Shown: one piece after another, positions 1 through 10,000 of the stretch | Numbering within the stretch: position 1 is the first letter of the stretch | Layout: the number at the start of each line of letters is the position of its first letter | Assembly (NCBI RefSeq): GCF_040222955.1 | Contig: NZ_JAVKCA010000011.1 | Span: forward strand, 248,001 to 312,000 | Source: Marinoscillum sp040222955 | GTDB taxonomy: Bacteria; Bacteroidota; Bacteroidia; Cytophagales; Cyclobacteriaceae | Reading direction: 5' to 3' | DNA: 64,000 nucleotides | Notes under the pieces: generated by a model | Database searches by the model: none | Told to the model about the DNA's origin: nothing | What the model saw: the letters and a program-made list of their open reading frames with translations, nothing else | Made by a program: the position numbers and the translations under genes

Positions 1-511
1 GAAAGATGTCCGAACCATAACTGACAGTGTGAGCATCTGTGATGGGTTGGCTGGTTCTTCCCCTGGTGAGGAGCTCAAAATCTTTTCTGATCTCAGCACC
101 GTTTAGCCGAAAGATGTCCCACGTATAGGAAACCTGGTCATAAGACTCCTCGAAAGGAACCGTCTGATAACCATCATGCAAAAGGGGGTTGTGTTTGCCC
201 CGGGCAGCAAGGGGCCGCTCTCCATGCCTGAGTACCTGACCGGGCTTCAGTGTTTTGACGGCCTGTACGAGGGAGCGGTCAGGCAAAAGACCGTCCACAA
301 TCCAGAGGGTATTTTCCTCAGCGGTAACCCCAGTAAATTTCTCCTGAAGGTAAGGGAGTGTATCAAACCCAAAATCTACGGAATCGAATCGTCGGGCCCA
401 CTTTTCAGCGATAGTAAGAATACCCACGCGCAAATTAGCAATGGGTCGGGTATAGGTAAGGGGAAGAAGCTGCTGATGGGCTTCCGGGTGTTCAGCAAAA
501 AGTATGCTCAT
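1..511 (-). CDS. GlmU-family putative sugar nucleotidyltransferase (3' end outside window)
   Basis: The gene reads leftward from an ATG at 509-511 and is still open at base 1, so only the first 170 residues are visible. The N-terminus has LLPLTYTRPIANLRVGILTI followed by EKW, typical of the Bacteroidetes GlmU-like family (about 390-400 residues, NTP-transferase-like N-terminus and left-handed beta-helix C-terminus). Near the left edge the motifs WDIFRLNGAEIRKDFELL and GRTSQPI mark the junction to the beta-helix. By family, it probably transfers a nucleotidyl or acyl group to a sugar phosphate in the cytoplasm; the exact substrate is not known. It follows rpmE2 on the same strand, separated by a terminator-like hairpin. 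The product is confident as a family member, not as a specific enzyme. Confidence 0.8.
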   Translation of the reverse strand, partial: MSILFAEHPEAHQQLLPLTYTRPIANLRVGILTIAEKWARRFDSVDFGFDTLPYLQEKFTGVTAEENTLWIVDGLLPDRSLVQAVKTLKPGQVLRHGERPLAARGKHNPLLHDGYQTVPFEESYDQVSYTWDIFRLNGAEIRKDFELLTRGRTSQPITDAHTVSYGSDIF

Positions 512-523
512 AGGGGCAAAAAT

Positions 524-556
524 AAAAAAGTCTTCAGGACAAATGCCCGAAGACTT
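524..556 (-). terminator. Intrinsic terminator downstream of rpmE2
   Basis: An 8-bp perfect inverted repeat, AAGTCTTC at 528-535 and GAAGACTT at 549-556, is followed on the minus strand by a run of six T (complement of 524-529). It lies between the rpmE2 stop and the start of the GlmU-like gene, so it would end the rpmE2 transcript or lower readthrough. Confidence 0.65.
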
Positions 557-579
557 CAATTACTTATGTCTATAAGAAA

Positions 580-828
580 TTACTTACTTTTCTTGTACTT
601 CTTATTGAATTTCTCAACTCTACCGGCAGTATCCAAGAAGATTTTCTTACCTGTGTAAAACGGGTGAGAAGCAGAACTAACCTCTATCTTCACCAATGGG
701 TATTCGTTTCCGTCTTCCCATTTGATGGTTTCGCTACTAGTCATTGTAGACTTGGTAATGAATTTGAATTCACTAGTGGTATCTAAAAAGACTACTTCTT
801 TGTATTCTGGATGGATGTCCTTTTTCAT
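580..828 (-). CDS. rpmE2: 50S ribosomal protein L31 type B
   Basis: The 82-residue protein starts MKKDIHPEYKEVVF and contains SSASHPFYTGKKIFLD and GRVEKFNKKY, the hallmarks of bL31 type B. It has no cysteine, so it is the zinc-independent form. It sits on the large ribosomal subunit near the central protuberance and contributes to intersubunit bridges. The length is normal and the ATG start agrees with the family. A good Bacteroidetes promoter lies 35 bases upstream and a hairpin with a T-run follows, suggesting a single-gene transcript. In other bacteria type B copies can replace the zinc-binding form under zinc shortage; in Bacteroidetes type B is commonly the only copy. Confidence 0.95.
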   Translation of the reverse strand: MKKDIHPEYKEVVFLDTTSEFKFITKSTMTSSETIKWEDGNEYPLVKIEVSSASHPFYTGKKIFLDTAGRVEKFNKKYKKSK

Positions 829-862
829 AATTCTTTTCTGATGCTTTTCTTAAAAAGGATTG

Positions 863-894
863 CAAAGATAGAGTAAATTCCACGAGAATCAAAA
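863..894 (-). promoter_or_regulatory. Bacteroidetes-type promoter for rpmE2
   Basis: On the minus strand TATCTTTG (863-870) matches the -7 consensus TAnnTTTG, and TTTTG (890-894) lies 19 bases upstream as the -33 element. The ATG of rpmE2 is about 35 bases downstream of the -7 box. Confidence 0.7.
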
Positions 895-919
895 GCTACT
901 TTTTTAATATTTTTACCAC

Positions 920-2575
920 GTGAGATATACCTTTTCTGTTTTACTAACCCTGAGCATCAGTTACTTAAGTGCGCAAAGTACTGATATCCCATTAAACGGA
1001 CCTGCCTATCACATTCTGGACGAGTGGGACGTGAAGGCGGAAAAGAGCCTTTTTACTACCATAAAGCCGGTTTCCAGAAGATACTTTGCAGAGAATATAG
1101 AGGCAGTGACTGTTGGGAAATCCCGTGCAGATGTCTGGGACAAAACATACATCATCCAGGAGACCAGGGAGTATCGGGACAGTACAGCAAGAAATCAAAA
1201 GCCTCTCTTCGGGCGATTTTTTGAGTATCCGGCGGATCTTTTTGCGGTTAGTCAGGACGATTTTGATTTGCATGTAAGCCCCGTAGTGGTATTGGGGGTA
1301 GGGAAAGAGACTGATTCTCGCTTTGACAAGGTGCTTTTTGAGAATTATCGCGGACTTGAGCTTAGGGGCACCATTGACAACAAAGTGAGTTTTTACACCC
1401 TACTCACAGAAAATCAGGCCCGGTACCCATACTATGTGCAGCAGGTGACTGACTCCACAATCGCCGTGCCCTATGAAGGCTTCTGGAAGGCTCACAATGA
1501 TACGGGAGTCGATTTTCTCCGGGCACAGGCCTATATTGATTTTAATGTATCAAAGCATATCAGCGCGCAATTTGGGTATGGAAAGCACTTCATTGGGGAT
1601 GGCAGGAGATCACTTATTCTCTCGGATGTGGGCAACAATTATCCGTACCTGAGGATCAACACCCGAATATGGAAAGTACAATACACCAATATTTTTGCGC
1701 AGTTGGTAGGTGAAACCACCGGCGGCACCTATGGGCTGGATGGAATCGGAGCCTTTTCCAGAAAATATCTGGCCAGCCACCACTTGAGTTTCAACGCAGC
1801 ACCTAACCTGACGGTCGGGCTTTTTGAATCGGTGGTGTATGGAGACTCATCCGGCACACTCAAAATAGATTACCTGAATCCGCTCATATTCTACAGAGCA
1901 CTGGAACAGCAGGATGGCAGCTCAGATAATGTGTTATTGGGGCTGGATTTTAAATGGAACCTCTGGCAGCGGATTTCACTATATGGGCAGCTGGTCATTG
2001 ATGAACTCATCGTGAGTGAGGTGTTCAGCAAAAGTGGTTGGTGGGGAAACAAACAGGGCTTCCAGCTTGGGGCCAAGTATTTTGATGTTTTCGGGATTCA
2101 AAACCTGAATGGGCAGGTGGAGCTCAACAGAGTAAGACCATATGTATACGGTCATGAGACCAATTTTACCTCCTATAGCCATTATAACATGGCATTGGCA
2201 CATCCTATGGGAGCCAATTTTCAGGAGGTATTATTCTCCCTGAACTTTCGGCCTTTGCCAAAGCTCAAACTGCAAGGGGACCTGCTCACCGCACGCTATG
2301 GCGATGATCTGGGAAACCTCAATTATGGCAGAGATGTTCTGAAGACCTACCTCCCGGCCAAAAGACCAGGTGACTATGATAACCAAATGTATCAGGGAGT
2401 AGACACCAGGCTATTGATGGGACAGGCTAAAATTTCATACCAGGTCTATCACAACATGCTTTTGGACCTGGATGTAATCTGGCGCAGAGAGACATCAGAT
2501 TTGGATGAGCAGGAGACCACCATAGTGGCCACCACCTTTCGGTGGAATTTTCCATCCAGAAGTTATCTTTTTTGA
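920..2575 (+). CDS. Outer-membrane beta-barrel protein, Wzi/RemB-like
   Basis: The protein of 551 residues begins at GTG 920 with a Sec signal peptide (about residues 1-19, ending YLSAQ). The rest alternates aromatic and polar residues as in an outer-membrane barrel. The block FGYGKHFIGDGRRSLILSD around residue 220 resembles the conserved core of Bacteroidetes Wzi-like capsule-assembly or RemB-like surface proteins. The C-terminus ends in phenylalanine (RSYLF), usual for barrel proteins. It probably acts in the outer membrane in surface polysaccharide attachment or motility, but this rests on remembered similarity only. The stop codon overlaps the ATG of the ABC exporter by one base (TGATG), so the two genes are translationally coupled. 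Confidence 0.6.
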   Translation: MRYTFSVLLTLSISYLSAQSTDIPLNGPAYHILDEWDVKAEKSLFTTIKPVSRRYFAENIEAVTVGKSRADVWDKTYIIQETREYRDSTARNQKPLFGRFFEYPADLFAVSQDDFDLHVSPVVVLGVGKETDSRFDKVLFENYRGLELRGTIDNKVSFYTLLTENQARYPYYVQQVTDSTIAVPYEGFWKAHNDTGVDFLRAQAYIDFNVSKHISAQFGYGKHFIGDGRRSLILSDVGNNYPYLRINTRIWKVQYTNIFAQLVGETTGGTYGLDGIGAFSRKYLASHHLSFNAAPNLTVGLFESVVYGDSSGTLKIDYLNPLIFYRALEQQDGSSDNVLLGLDFKWNLWQRISLYGQLVIDELIVSEVFSKSGWWGNKQGFQLGAKYFDVFGIQNLNGQVELNRVRPYVYGHETNFTSYSHYNMALAHPMGANFQEVLFSLNFRPLPKLKLQGDLLTARYGDDLGNLNYGRDVLKTYLPAKRPGDYDNQMYQGVDTRLLMGQAKISYQVYHNMLLDLDVIWRRETSDLDEQETTIVATTFRWNFPSRSYLF

Positions 2576-4398
2576 TGCCTGTTTTTTGGAGAATATTGGG
2601 TTTTGCACGGCCATTGGGGCTGGTAGTACCGCAATATCTGGTGCTCATCACGCTGGCCACGGTATTTAGTGTGATCAACCTCACCGCACTGATTCCCTTG
2701 TTGCAGGTACTTTTCAATGAAGTGGAAAGCAGTCAGGCGATGGTTCAGCCACCATTTTCTTTGACCATTGGCTACCTCCGGGGCTTGTTCTATTATCGTC
2801 TCAATGAGGTTGTAGCAGTCAGTGGCCGGTTTTCGGCCTTATATTATATCTGTCTCCTCATGGTCGCTTCGGTGCTGCTGGCCAATTTTTTTCGGTACCT
2901 GTCTCAGCTCATTCTGGCCAGGGTGCGGGTACGGGTGATTCAAAACCTGAGAAATGCAGCTTTTAAAGCGATTACCAATTCGGATGTGGGCTATTTTGCT
3001 TTGCGAAAGAAAGGAGACCTTATTTCAAGGGTGAGTACGGATGTGCAGGAGGTGGAACAGTCTGCCGTAAGCGCGCTCAAAATTATGGTCAAGGAGCCTT
3101 TTCTGATTGTTGGCTATTTTGTTGTGCTTTTTACCATTTCCACGGAACTCACACTATATACCCTTACACTGGTGCCTTTAGCCGGAATGGCAGTATCCAT
3201 AGTGGCCCGGAGAATCCGCAAATGGGCCCGTCAATCCCAGGAGTCCCTGGGTCAGATGAATAGTACCCTGGATGAAACCATCACCGGCATCCGAATTATC
3301 AAGTCGCTTGCCGCCCAGTCTTACATCCGAGAGCGGTTTGTCAAAGAAGTGAAGGCTTATGCCGCCCAGTCTTACAATATTTCCAGAAAGGCAAATCTCG
3401 CGTCTCCCATCTCTGAAGTGATTGGTGTGGCGGTGCTCAGTGTGGTGCTGATCATGGGGGGAAAGATGGTGCTTTCTCCTGCTCCGGAACTGAGTCCGGC
3501 TGAGTTTATCGGGTTTTTGGTCATTTTCTCACAGGTGCTCGTTCCCGCCAAGGCCATTTCTGTGGTTTTCAGTGAGGTCAACAGAGGGATTGTTTCCGCT
3601 CGCCGGGTCTTTGAGTTGGTGGACAGCCATCCGGAGATTGTGGAATCCGATGAGGCAAGTCCGGTCAGCTCCCTCCGGCTCGAAATTGTCTTCAAGGGAG
3701 TGAGCTTTGCCTATGAGGAGCAAGATGTGATTGATCAGTTGAACATGACGATCCCGAAAGGCAAAATTATTGCTTTGGTGGGGCCTTCAGGTGGAGGAAA
3801 ATCAACCATTGCCGACCTTTTGTGCAGGTTTTATGATCCCACTCATGGGAGCATTCAGGTAGATGGTGTGGACCTGAGATCACTTGCCCTGGACCAATGG
3901 AGAGGATTAATCGGGCTCGTTTCACAGCAGCCGCTTCTTTTTCATGACACCATTGCCCATAACATTGCATTCGGTCGGGAGGAGATTTCCTTGGCCCAAA
4001 TCAAAAAAGCTGCGGAGGCTGCCAATGCGGATGGGTTTATTGAAGCTCTTCCTTTGGGGTATGATACCATCATTGGAGAAATGGGCAATAAGCTCTCGGG
4101 TGGCGAGAGACAACGCCTGACCATTGCCCGGGCCATCTTGCAGAATCCGCCAATCCTTATTTTGGATGAAGCTACTTCTTCATTGGATGCACAATCTGAG
4201 GAACAGGTGCAGCAGGCTTTATCTGCATTGATGAAGGACCGCACCACCCTGGTGATTGCGCATAGACTGAGCACAATTCAACATGCTGATGAAATTCTCG
4301 TTATCAATAACGGGCGCATCATGGAGCGTGGCACCCATGATCAGCTGAAGACCACATCCGGTCTATATCAACAACTGACCGAATTGCAGTCTTTTTGA
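2575..4398 (+). CDS. ABC exporter, MsbA-type (fused membrane and ATPase domains)
   Basis: A half-transporter of 607 residues from ATG 2575. An N-terminal six-helix ABC membrane domain covers about residues 1-330. The ATPase has Walker A GPSGGGKST (about 403-411), signature LSGGERQRL (about 507), Walker B ILILDEATSSLD (about 527) and the H-loop histidine in VIAHRLSTIQ. Such exporters form homodimers in the inner membrane; in Bacteroidetes this type is annotated as MsbA, the lipid A-core flippase, though other lipids or drugs are possible. The open frame extends back to 2542, but ATG 2575 overlaps the upstream stop in TGATG and fits the family N-terminus better. The neighbouring outer-membrane protein supports an envelope role. 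Confidence 0.85.
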   Translation: MPVFWRILGFARPLGLVVPQYLVLITLATVFSVINLTALIPLLQVLFNEVESSQAMVQPPFSLTIGYLRGLFYYRLNEVVAVSGRFSALYYICLLMVASVLLANFFRYLSQLILARVRVRVIQNLRNAAFKAITNSDVGYFALRKKGDLISRVSTDVQEVEQSAVSALKIMVKEPFLIVGYFVVLFTISTELTLYTLTLVPLAGMAVSIVARRIRKWARQSQESLGQMNSTLDETITGIRIIKSLAAQSYIRERFVKEVKAYAAQSYNISRKANLASPISEVIGVAVLSVVLIMGGKMVLSPAPELSPAEFIGFLVIFSQVLVPAKAISVVFSEVNRGIVSARRVFELVDSHPEIVESDEASPVSSLRLEIVFKGVSFAYEEQDVIDQLNMTIPKGKIIALVGPSGGGKSTIADLLCRFYDPTHGSIQVDGVDLRSLALDQWRGLIGLVSQQPLLFHDTIAHNIAFGREEISLAQIKKAAEAANADGFIEALPLGYDTIIGEMGNKLSGGERQRLTIARAILQNPPILILDEATSSLDAQSEEQVQQALSALMKDRTTLVIAHRLSTIQHADEILVINNGRIMERGTHDQLKTTSGLYQQLTELQSF

Positions 4399-4470
4399 CC
4401 CGTTCAGCCGATCTGCTTGGGGGGGAAACAGAATATTTATCTAATTTTCAGGTACACTCTAAGAAATCAG

Positions 4471-4842
4471 ATGAGAAAGTTCAAGTTGTTTTTTTACCCT
4501 GTCTATTTGATCGCCATTTTTTTGGTGCTTTACTTCAGTATGGACATCCTGGCTCATATGGATAATTATAAGGAAAAGATCGATATGACTTTTGCCCTCA
4601 GGAAGCTTCCTGTATACTTAATGAGTGCATTTATCTTATTGGGAGTGCTTATGCTCGTAGAGCTTATCGCTGAAAACTTTCAGATATTGGATTTAAAAAG
4701 ACGAGTGAAAAAAGCCGAGGAAGAGGTTTTGAAATACAAAGCAAAGCTCTATGACCAGTCCCAGGAGGATGAGGAGGAAGAGAGTAAGCCTTTCAAAATA
4801 GACCTGGGTGAAGAAGACGATGATGATGACGATGATGACTGA
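4471..4842 (+). CDS. Small two-helix membrane protein with coiled coil and poly-aspartate tail
   Basis: From ATG 4471 the product has 123 residues. Two hydrophobic segments (about 5-25 and 48-70) are followed by a charged helix with LDLKRRVKKAEEEVLKYKAKL, a likely short coiled coil, and then a strongly acidic tail ending in nine aspartates. The layout recalls LapA-like small membrane proteins but I do not recognise the family. The tail probably lies in the cytoplasm. The gene follows the ABC exporter by 72 bases and precedes yifB by 65. The longer frame from 4417 adds 18 residues without a convincing start. No function assigned. Confidence 0.65.
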   Translation: MRKFKLFFYPVYLIAIFLVLYFSMDILAHMDNYKEKIDMTFALRKLPVYLMSAFILLGVLMLVELIAENFQILDLKRRVKKAEEEVLKYKAKLYDQSQEDEEEESKPFKIDLGEEDDDDDDDD

Positions 4843-4907
4843 TTTCAGATTATCAAAAAGAAAGTTGCCTCTTGCACAGTTAATCGAGAATACGGTATAT
4901 TAGAACC

Positions 4908-6446
4908 ATGCTCGCAAAGACGTATGGAAGTGCCGTATATGGCGTCAATGCCTACACCATTACAATAGAAGTGAACGTTGGTCAGGGAACCAGATTTTAT
5001 ATGGTTGGTCTGCCGGACTCTGCCGTGAAGGAGAGCGAACAACGTGTAGAATCCTCCATCAAATACCATGGCTATCGCATGCCCCGCCAAAAGGTGGTGG
5101 TGAACCTGGCTCCCGCCGATATCAAAAAGGAAGGTTCGGCTTATGACCTGCCTATTGCCCTGGGGATTTTGCAGGGTTCGGAGCAGGTGAGCTTCCCGGA
5201 CCTTGAAAAGTACGTGATCATGGGCGAGCTGTCCTTGGACGGCATGCTTCGTCCCATCAAAGGAGCCCTTCCTATAGCCATAGAGGCACGTAAAAAGGGG
5301 TTCAAAGGATTTATTTTACCAAAGGAAAATGCCTCTGAGGCTGCCATCGTAGACGATATAGAAGTCATTGGTGTGGAGACGATCAAGGAAGCCATTGAGC
5401 ACCTGGATGGTACTGCCCCAATAGAACCATTGCATTATGATACCCGCGACGTTTTCTTTTACGACCTGGATCAGGTAGATGCAGACTTTGCCGATGTGCA
5501 GGGTCAGGAAAACATTAAGCGAGCCATGGAAATAGCTGCGGCCGGAGGTCACAACGTGATCATGATCGGTCCGCCCGGAGCAGGGAAAACCATGCTGGCG
5601 AAACGACTTTCTTCCATTTTGCCTCCCTTGTCACTGCATGAAGCCCTGGAAACCACTAAAATTCATTCAGTGGCCGGAAAACTGGGCGGCAATGGTAAGC
5701 TGATTGCCAACAGGCCATTCCGCTCCCCTCACCACACCATATCCGATGTGGCACTGGTCGGGGGTGGAGGCATTCCACAGCCCGGGGAAATTTCGCTGGC
5801 CAATAATGGCGTACTTTTTCTGGACGAATTACCTGAGTTTAAACGCACTGCCCTTGAGGTGATGCGTCAGCCGCTGGAAGAGCGACGGGTGACCATCTCC
5901 AGAGCCAAAGTTTCCATTGACTACCCGGCCAACTTCATGCTGGTGGCCAGCATGAACCCCTGCCCATGCGGGTATTATAACCACCCGGAGAAAGAATGTG
6001 TGTGTGGTCCGGGAGTGGTCCAGCGCTACCTCAATAAAGTAAGTGGCCCCCTGCTGGATCGCATCGACCTGCACGTGGAGGTTACTCCCGTATCATTTGA
6101 TCAAATGACGGCTGACCGAAAAGCGGAGTCCAGTCTGGAGATCAGAGCACGTGTGATCCAGGCACGCGAAATTCAAAAAGATAGATTTAAGGATACTCCG
6201 GAGGTTTTTAATAACGCCATGATGGGCTCCAGTACCACCAAGGAACTTTGTAAAATCAACGAGGGTGGAAAAGTACTCCTGAAAACGGCCATGGAAAAGC
6301 TTGGGCTCTCAGCCCGGGCCTATGACCGCATCCTGAAGGTGTCCCGAACCATTGCCGACCTGGCGGCCAGTGAGGACATCAAGATAGAGCACCTGGCAGA
6401 GGCCATTCAGTACCGAAGCCTGGACCGGGAAGGTTGGGCGGGGTAG
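4908..6446 (+). CDS. yifB: YifB/ComM-family magnesium-chelatase-like AAA+ ATPase
   Basis: The 512-residue protein has the ComM/YifB layout: an N-terminal Lon-protease-like (ChlI) domain (about 20-170), an AAA+ Mg-chelatase domain with Walker A GPPGAGKT (about 221-228) and LFLDELPEF as Walker B region, a cysteine-bearing stretch NPCPCGYY, and a C-terminal helical domain with GLSARAYDRILKVSRTIADL. ComM proteins are hexameric helicases that promote branch migration during natural transformation in gammaproteobacteria; the role in Bacteroidetes is not established. Length and start are typical. Its stop lies two bases from the stop of the convergent nuclease-like gene. Confidence 0.92.
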   Translation: MLAKTYGSAVYGVNAYTITIEVNVGQGTRFYMVGLPDSAVKESEQRVESSIKYHGYRMPRQKVVVNLAPADIKKEGSAYDLPIALGILQGSEQVSFPDLEKYVIMGELSLDGMLRPIKGALPIAIEARKKGFKGFILPKENASEAAIVDDIEVIGVETIKEAIEHLDGTAPIEPLHYDTRDVFFYDLDQVDADFADVQGQENIKRAMEIAAAGGHNVIMIGPPGAGKTMLAKRLSSILPPLSLHEALETTKIHSVAGKLGGNGKLIANRPFRSPHHTISDVALVGGGGIPQPGEISLANNGVLFLDELPEFKRTALEVMRQPLEERRVTISRAKVSIDYPANFMLVASMNPCPCGYYNHPEKECVCGPGVVQRYLNKVSGPLLDRIDLHVEVTPVSFDQMTADRKAESSLEIRARVIQAREIQKDRFKDTPEVFNNAMMGSSTTKELCKINEGGKVLLKTAMEKLGLSARAYDRILKVSRTIADLAASEDIKIEHLAEAIQYRSLDREGWAG

Positions 6447-6448
6447 GC

Positions 6449-7072
6449 TTAGTGAACGTAAACCCAGAAATGGTGAAGAGTCACCTCTGTTCCTTGGATT
6501 CTTGGATGTACAGAAGTTAATCTAGCAATTCGATCAAAATGTAATTTTTCCAGTTTTTCATTTTCAGACCAAGAAGCATCCAATACCCATTGATTAATTG
6601 TGGAAAACCAATGATCAAAACTTTGTTCTTTCACGTAAGCAATCATGGCATTTTCTGGAAGTAACCTTCTTTGGTTATCTACACCGTGATTCTCGTCCTT
6701 GAAGCGTTGAATACCTCCACCTTTTCCATATACATACTCATATTCTTTTCTATCACCAGTCAATGGTGTGGGGAGGACTTTGGCCTCAATGGTAAAGAAT
6801 AAAATTGCACCATGATAAACGCCTATATCTATAGTATTTCTGCCTTGTTGAGGATTTTCTCTTTCAAAACTGAACTTTTGATCACATCTTGACTTCATGA
6901 AAACACAAAATGCTGTTGAATATTGGTTTTCATTTTTTCTTAAGGCAAGTATTTCAACAAACTCATCAGAAGAAGTGAAATATGGTAATTGAGTATCTAT
7001 ATAGCCGATTAACTGACCGATTAAGTTATTTGGCTCTAAATTCCGAAATGATTTGATTCCACTTGTACTCAT
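6449..7072 (-). CDS. PD-(D/E)XK nuclease-like protein paired with a DNA methylase
   Basis: A 207-residue protein I do not recognise by name. Residues 79-98 carry a likely PD-(D/E)XK catalytic core: Asp82 in NTIDIG, then Glu96 and Lys98 in FTIEAK, with 13 residues between Asp and Glu. A helix with Glu40 upstream and GGGIQRFK downstream (about 116-123) fits the rest of the fold. The gene begins three bases after the stop of the large N6-adenine methylase, so they form one operon. The likely role is the restriction half of a restriction-modification or related defence module. Base composition is as AT-rich as the methylase and unlike yifB next door. It could instead be a repair nuclease or a degenerate partner. 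Confidence 0.6.
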   Translation of the reverse strand: MSTSGIKSFRNLEPNNLIGQLIGYIDTQLPYFTSSDEFVEILALRKNENQYSTAFCVFMKSRCDQKFSFERENPQQGRNTIDIGVYHGAILFFTIEAKVLPTPLTGDRKEYEYVYGKGGGIQRFKDENHGVDNQRRLLPENAMIAYVKEQSFDHWFSTINQWVLDASWSENEKLEKLHFDRIARLTSVHPRIQGTEVTLHHFWVYVH

Positions 7073-7075
7073 CTA

Positions 7076-10000
7076 TCAATAATCATTGTTATTTAGATCA
7101 ACAAATGTTTCATCGGCATCTCGCAAAGCAATTGATTTCAGCCAGTAGCGTAGAGCATTCGGCTTGATAAAGTAGACACAATCAAAGCCATCTACATGAT
7201 CGTAAAGTCTGACGATTCGCTTGTAGGCCGCTCCTCTGTTGGCGTTATTGTTTATCAGATTTTTAATAGTGTCATCTAGTTCGTTACTGATAAATTCTTG
7301 CTTCAACTTACCATCTACACCAAACCCAATTTGATAGACTGTATAAGAAGGCATTCTGTAAATTTTGCCTGACTGCCAGCTATTGCCATTTTTTGCATAG
7401 ATGTCATTGAGTTCAGCGCAGAGGACTTCTCCATATTCGTTAAGTTGTGGTACCGTTACTGGGTAATGGAGAATAGCACCGGCGGATTTTTTGGTAATTT
7501 GCTTCCCGAGATGAATTCCATATTTTAACAGGTCATCCAAAAGGAATTTCATGGAATTGGACAACAGCAGTGAGTCTCGTTTTTCAGTGTAGGGAAGCAA
7601 ATCCAAATCCTCCTTTACAAATGTTGTCTCCTTGTTAATAAGAAGCTTTGCACTGGTAGCCAACATATACCCTTTCAAAATCTGATAATTATCTTTTAGG
7701 TAATTTTCAATTGTACTCAAGTCTAATTTTGAAGGTGCATGAATACCAATAAAGCTTATATTAAAGGGTTGAGGATGTTCAAATAATTGCATTGGGATTG
7801 ATTCTTTACCAAGAATTTCAGCCAAAACCAGAAGTGGTGGTTCGTAAAGTTCCTTGGGTCTAGGAGCTTCAAATCCCTCGTTCACCTCTTTTACAAAGTA
7901 GAAACCATTATTTTGGCTAAACCTTGTTTTTGTGTCCAATGTTTGTTTCCCAGTTAAATAGGGAGCAGGGTATTTTTTTGTATTACTGCCTCCAACTTTA
8001 TAGCCTGAACTATATTTCCAATTTGGATTCTTTTCCTGTCTTTTTTCAATATAATCTTTCAAAGTAGACATCAGACTGAGTCTATAAATGAAGTGAAACA
8101 ACCTTCCTCCACCAAGTAGATTAGTTTTCCAAACGAACTGCTTGTCTGGATCAACTGCCCAATCCCATTTTACCAGATGCCGATCATAGTCATCAATTTC
8201 AAATCGGATTTTCTGATCTACGGAAATCGTTCTTTTAACCACGATATGGTTGATGGCTTTAAACTCAGAGGGTTTGTTTTCAGCAAAAAGCGCAACCACA
8301 GGAGTTCTTCCTAGCTTTTTCTTACTTCTTTTTTTTACAAAAAGAGTTTCTCTCAAGTGTGTAAAATCATATATATCCGAGACATAATAATTGGTAAATA
8401 GTTGCTCTCTGTAATTTTTGGCTGGATCGGATTTGGTATATAAGAGGACATTAGAAGGAATGATCATGCAAATACGATCTGCCAACAACATTGAAGTTTC
8501 AAAGAAATGAAGTGCAAAATTACCGCTTGGGATTGCATGCCTCAACTCCAATGAGTCAAGAACCTCTTTCTTTAAGACTTCTTTTTTGGTTGTTCCTTTT
8601 TCTTCGTTAAAGGGTGGATTTCCAAGAACAAGTGAGAATCGATCATTATTACGCTTCGCATCGAGCGCCCATCCAAAAAAACCTGTTTTGTCTTTCCATT
8701 TGATGATGTTCTTTTTGCTTAAATCTTGAAATTTTAAGTTTTCCCAAACCTCTTTCGGTGTTAAAACATCCAATAAAGCAGTTGTAAGTCCAAAGATGGT
8801 TACTAACACTGCTGTCTTTTTTACATCTACTCCGAAAATATTGTCTTCCAATATCTTCTGCGCAGTTAGCACATCTGGATACCGAATTTCTCCGGTTCTT
8901 TCACTTTCAGCAATTGCCCACCATTGAAGCAATCTTTTGTAGGCAGCAACTAGAAAAATTCCGGAGCCACATGTAGGGTCCAGTATTTTGTAGAGCCCAT
9001 TCTCAATAAAAGATAGAGGTGGATTATCCAAGGGCATCACTTCATCCACCATAAAGTTGACCAAATGAATGGGCGTATAAACAACCCCCTTTTCTGGTCC
9101 CTTTCCATCCAAATTGGCTTCTTTTTGAATAAAGTCTTCGTAAATCGAACTAATCACTTCGGCAGGAAGGTGTTGGAAACTATACTGCTCCCATAAAAAA
9201 AGCTGTTTGGTCGCTATGTCAATATCAGCTCGTAAAAATTGAGCTAATAACGTCAAGTCTGTTTCCTGAACTTGTTTTTCCTCTTCTGGAGAAAATTGAT
9301 CAAAGACCTTTCCATTAAACTCGGTAGAAAGAGCACTAAGAACAGCTAGAAATCGTCCTTTCTCTACTGCATCAATCAAATTTTCTACTTGAAGTTTAAC
9401 ATATATGTCATCAAGTGTTGATCGATCAGTCCCCGAATCTTTTTTTTCTTCCAGAAATTTCACCAAAATACTTAACACAAGCATTTTGTCTATGGTATCT
9501 AATTGAAGCTGATTCTTACTGTTTTCATAGAAGCCAACCCTTACCTCCATTAGATAATCAATGAGGTGCTGGTATGGACTTCTATCAATATTGATAGAGT
9601 TCAGTTTTTCTGTCTCTTCCCAAAAAGTGCCTGTCCCGAATAGATGTGCCGCACTTTGTTTCTTCTCAAGTTCCTCAAGAGCTTGTGAGGTAAATTTCAG
9701 ACTGTCGACAGAAAGCCCATTTTCTCCTTTCTTGACCGCTGCGGGTTGTCTTACATTGTAGATATCCAATCGTGTATTGGAGTGAATAATAATGTAAATA
9801 TCAATTTTTCCTTCACTCCACAATGCTGCGTGAATGTCTTTGTGTTTCTGACTATTCAGTGGAACATCCTCTACTTTGAAAATACAAACCGATGGCTCGG
9901 ACTTGTATGCTTTTGAATCCTCCTGATTCTTAAAATGACGTCTAAAGAAAACCGCATAGGCATTGAGCTTGCTCACTTCCGAGATATACAAGCGTTCGTA

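Noticed and set aside
1..511. Apparent frameshift or stop in the GlmU-like gene near base 175
   Set aside because: On careful reading, the run has four A and five G, and the frame stays open through NPLLHDGYQTV to the edge; the stop came from a miscounted base.
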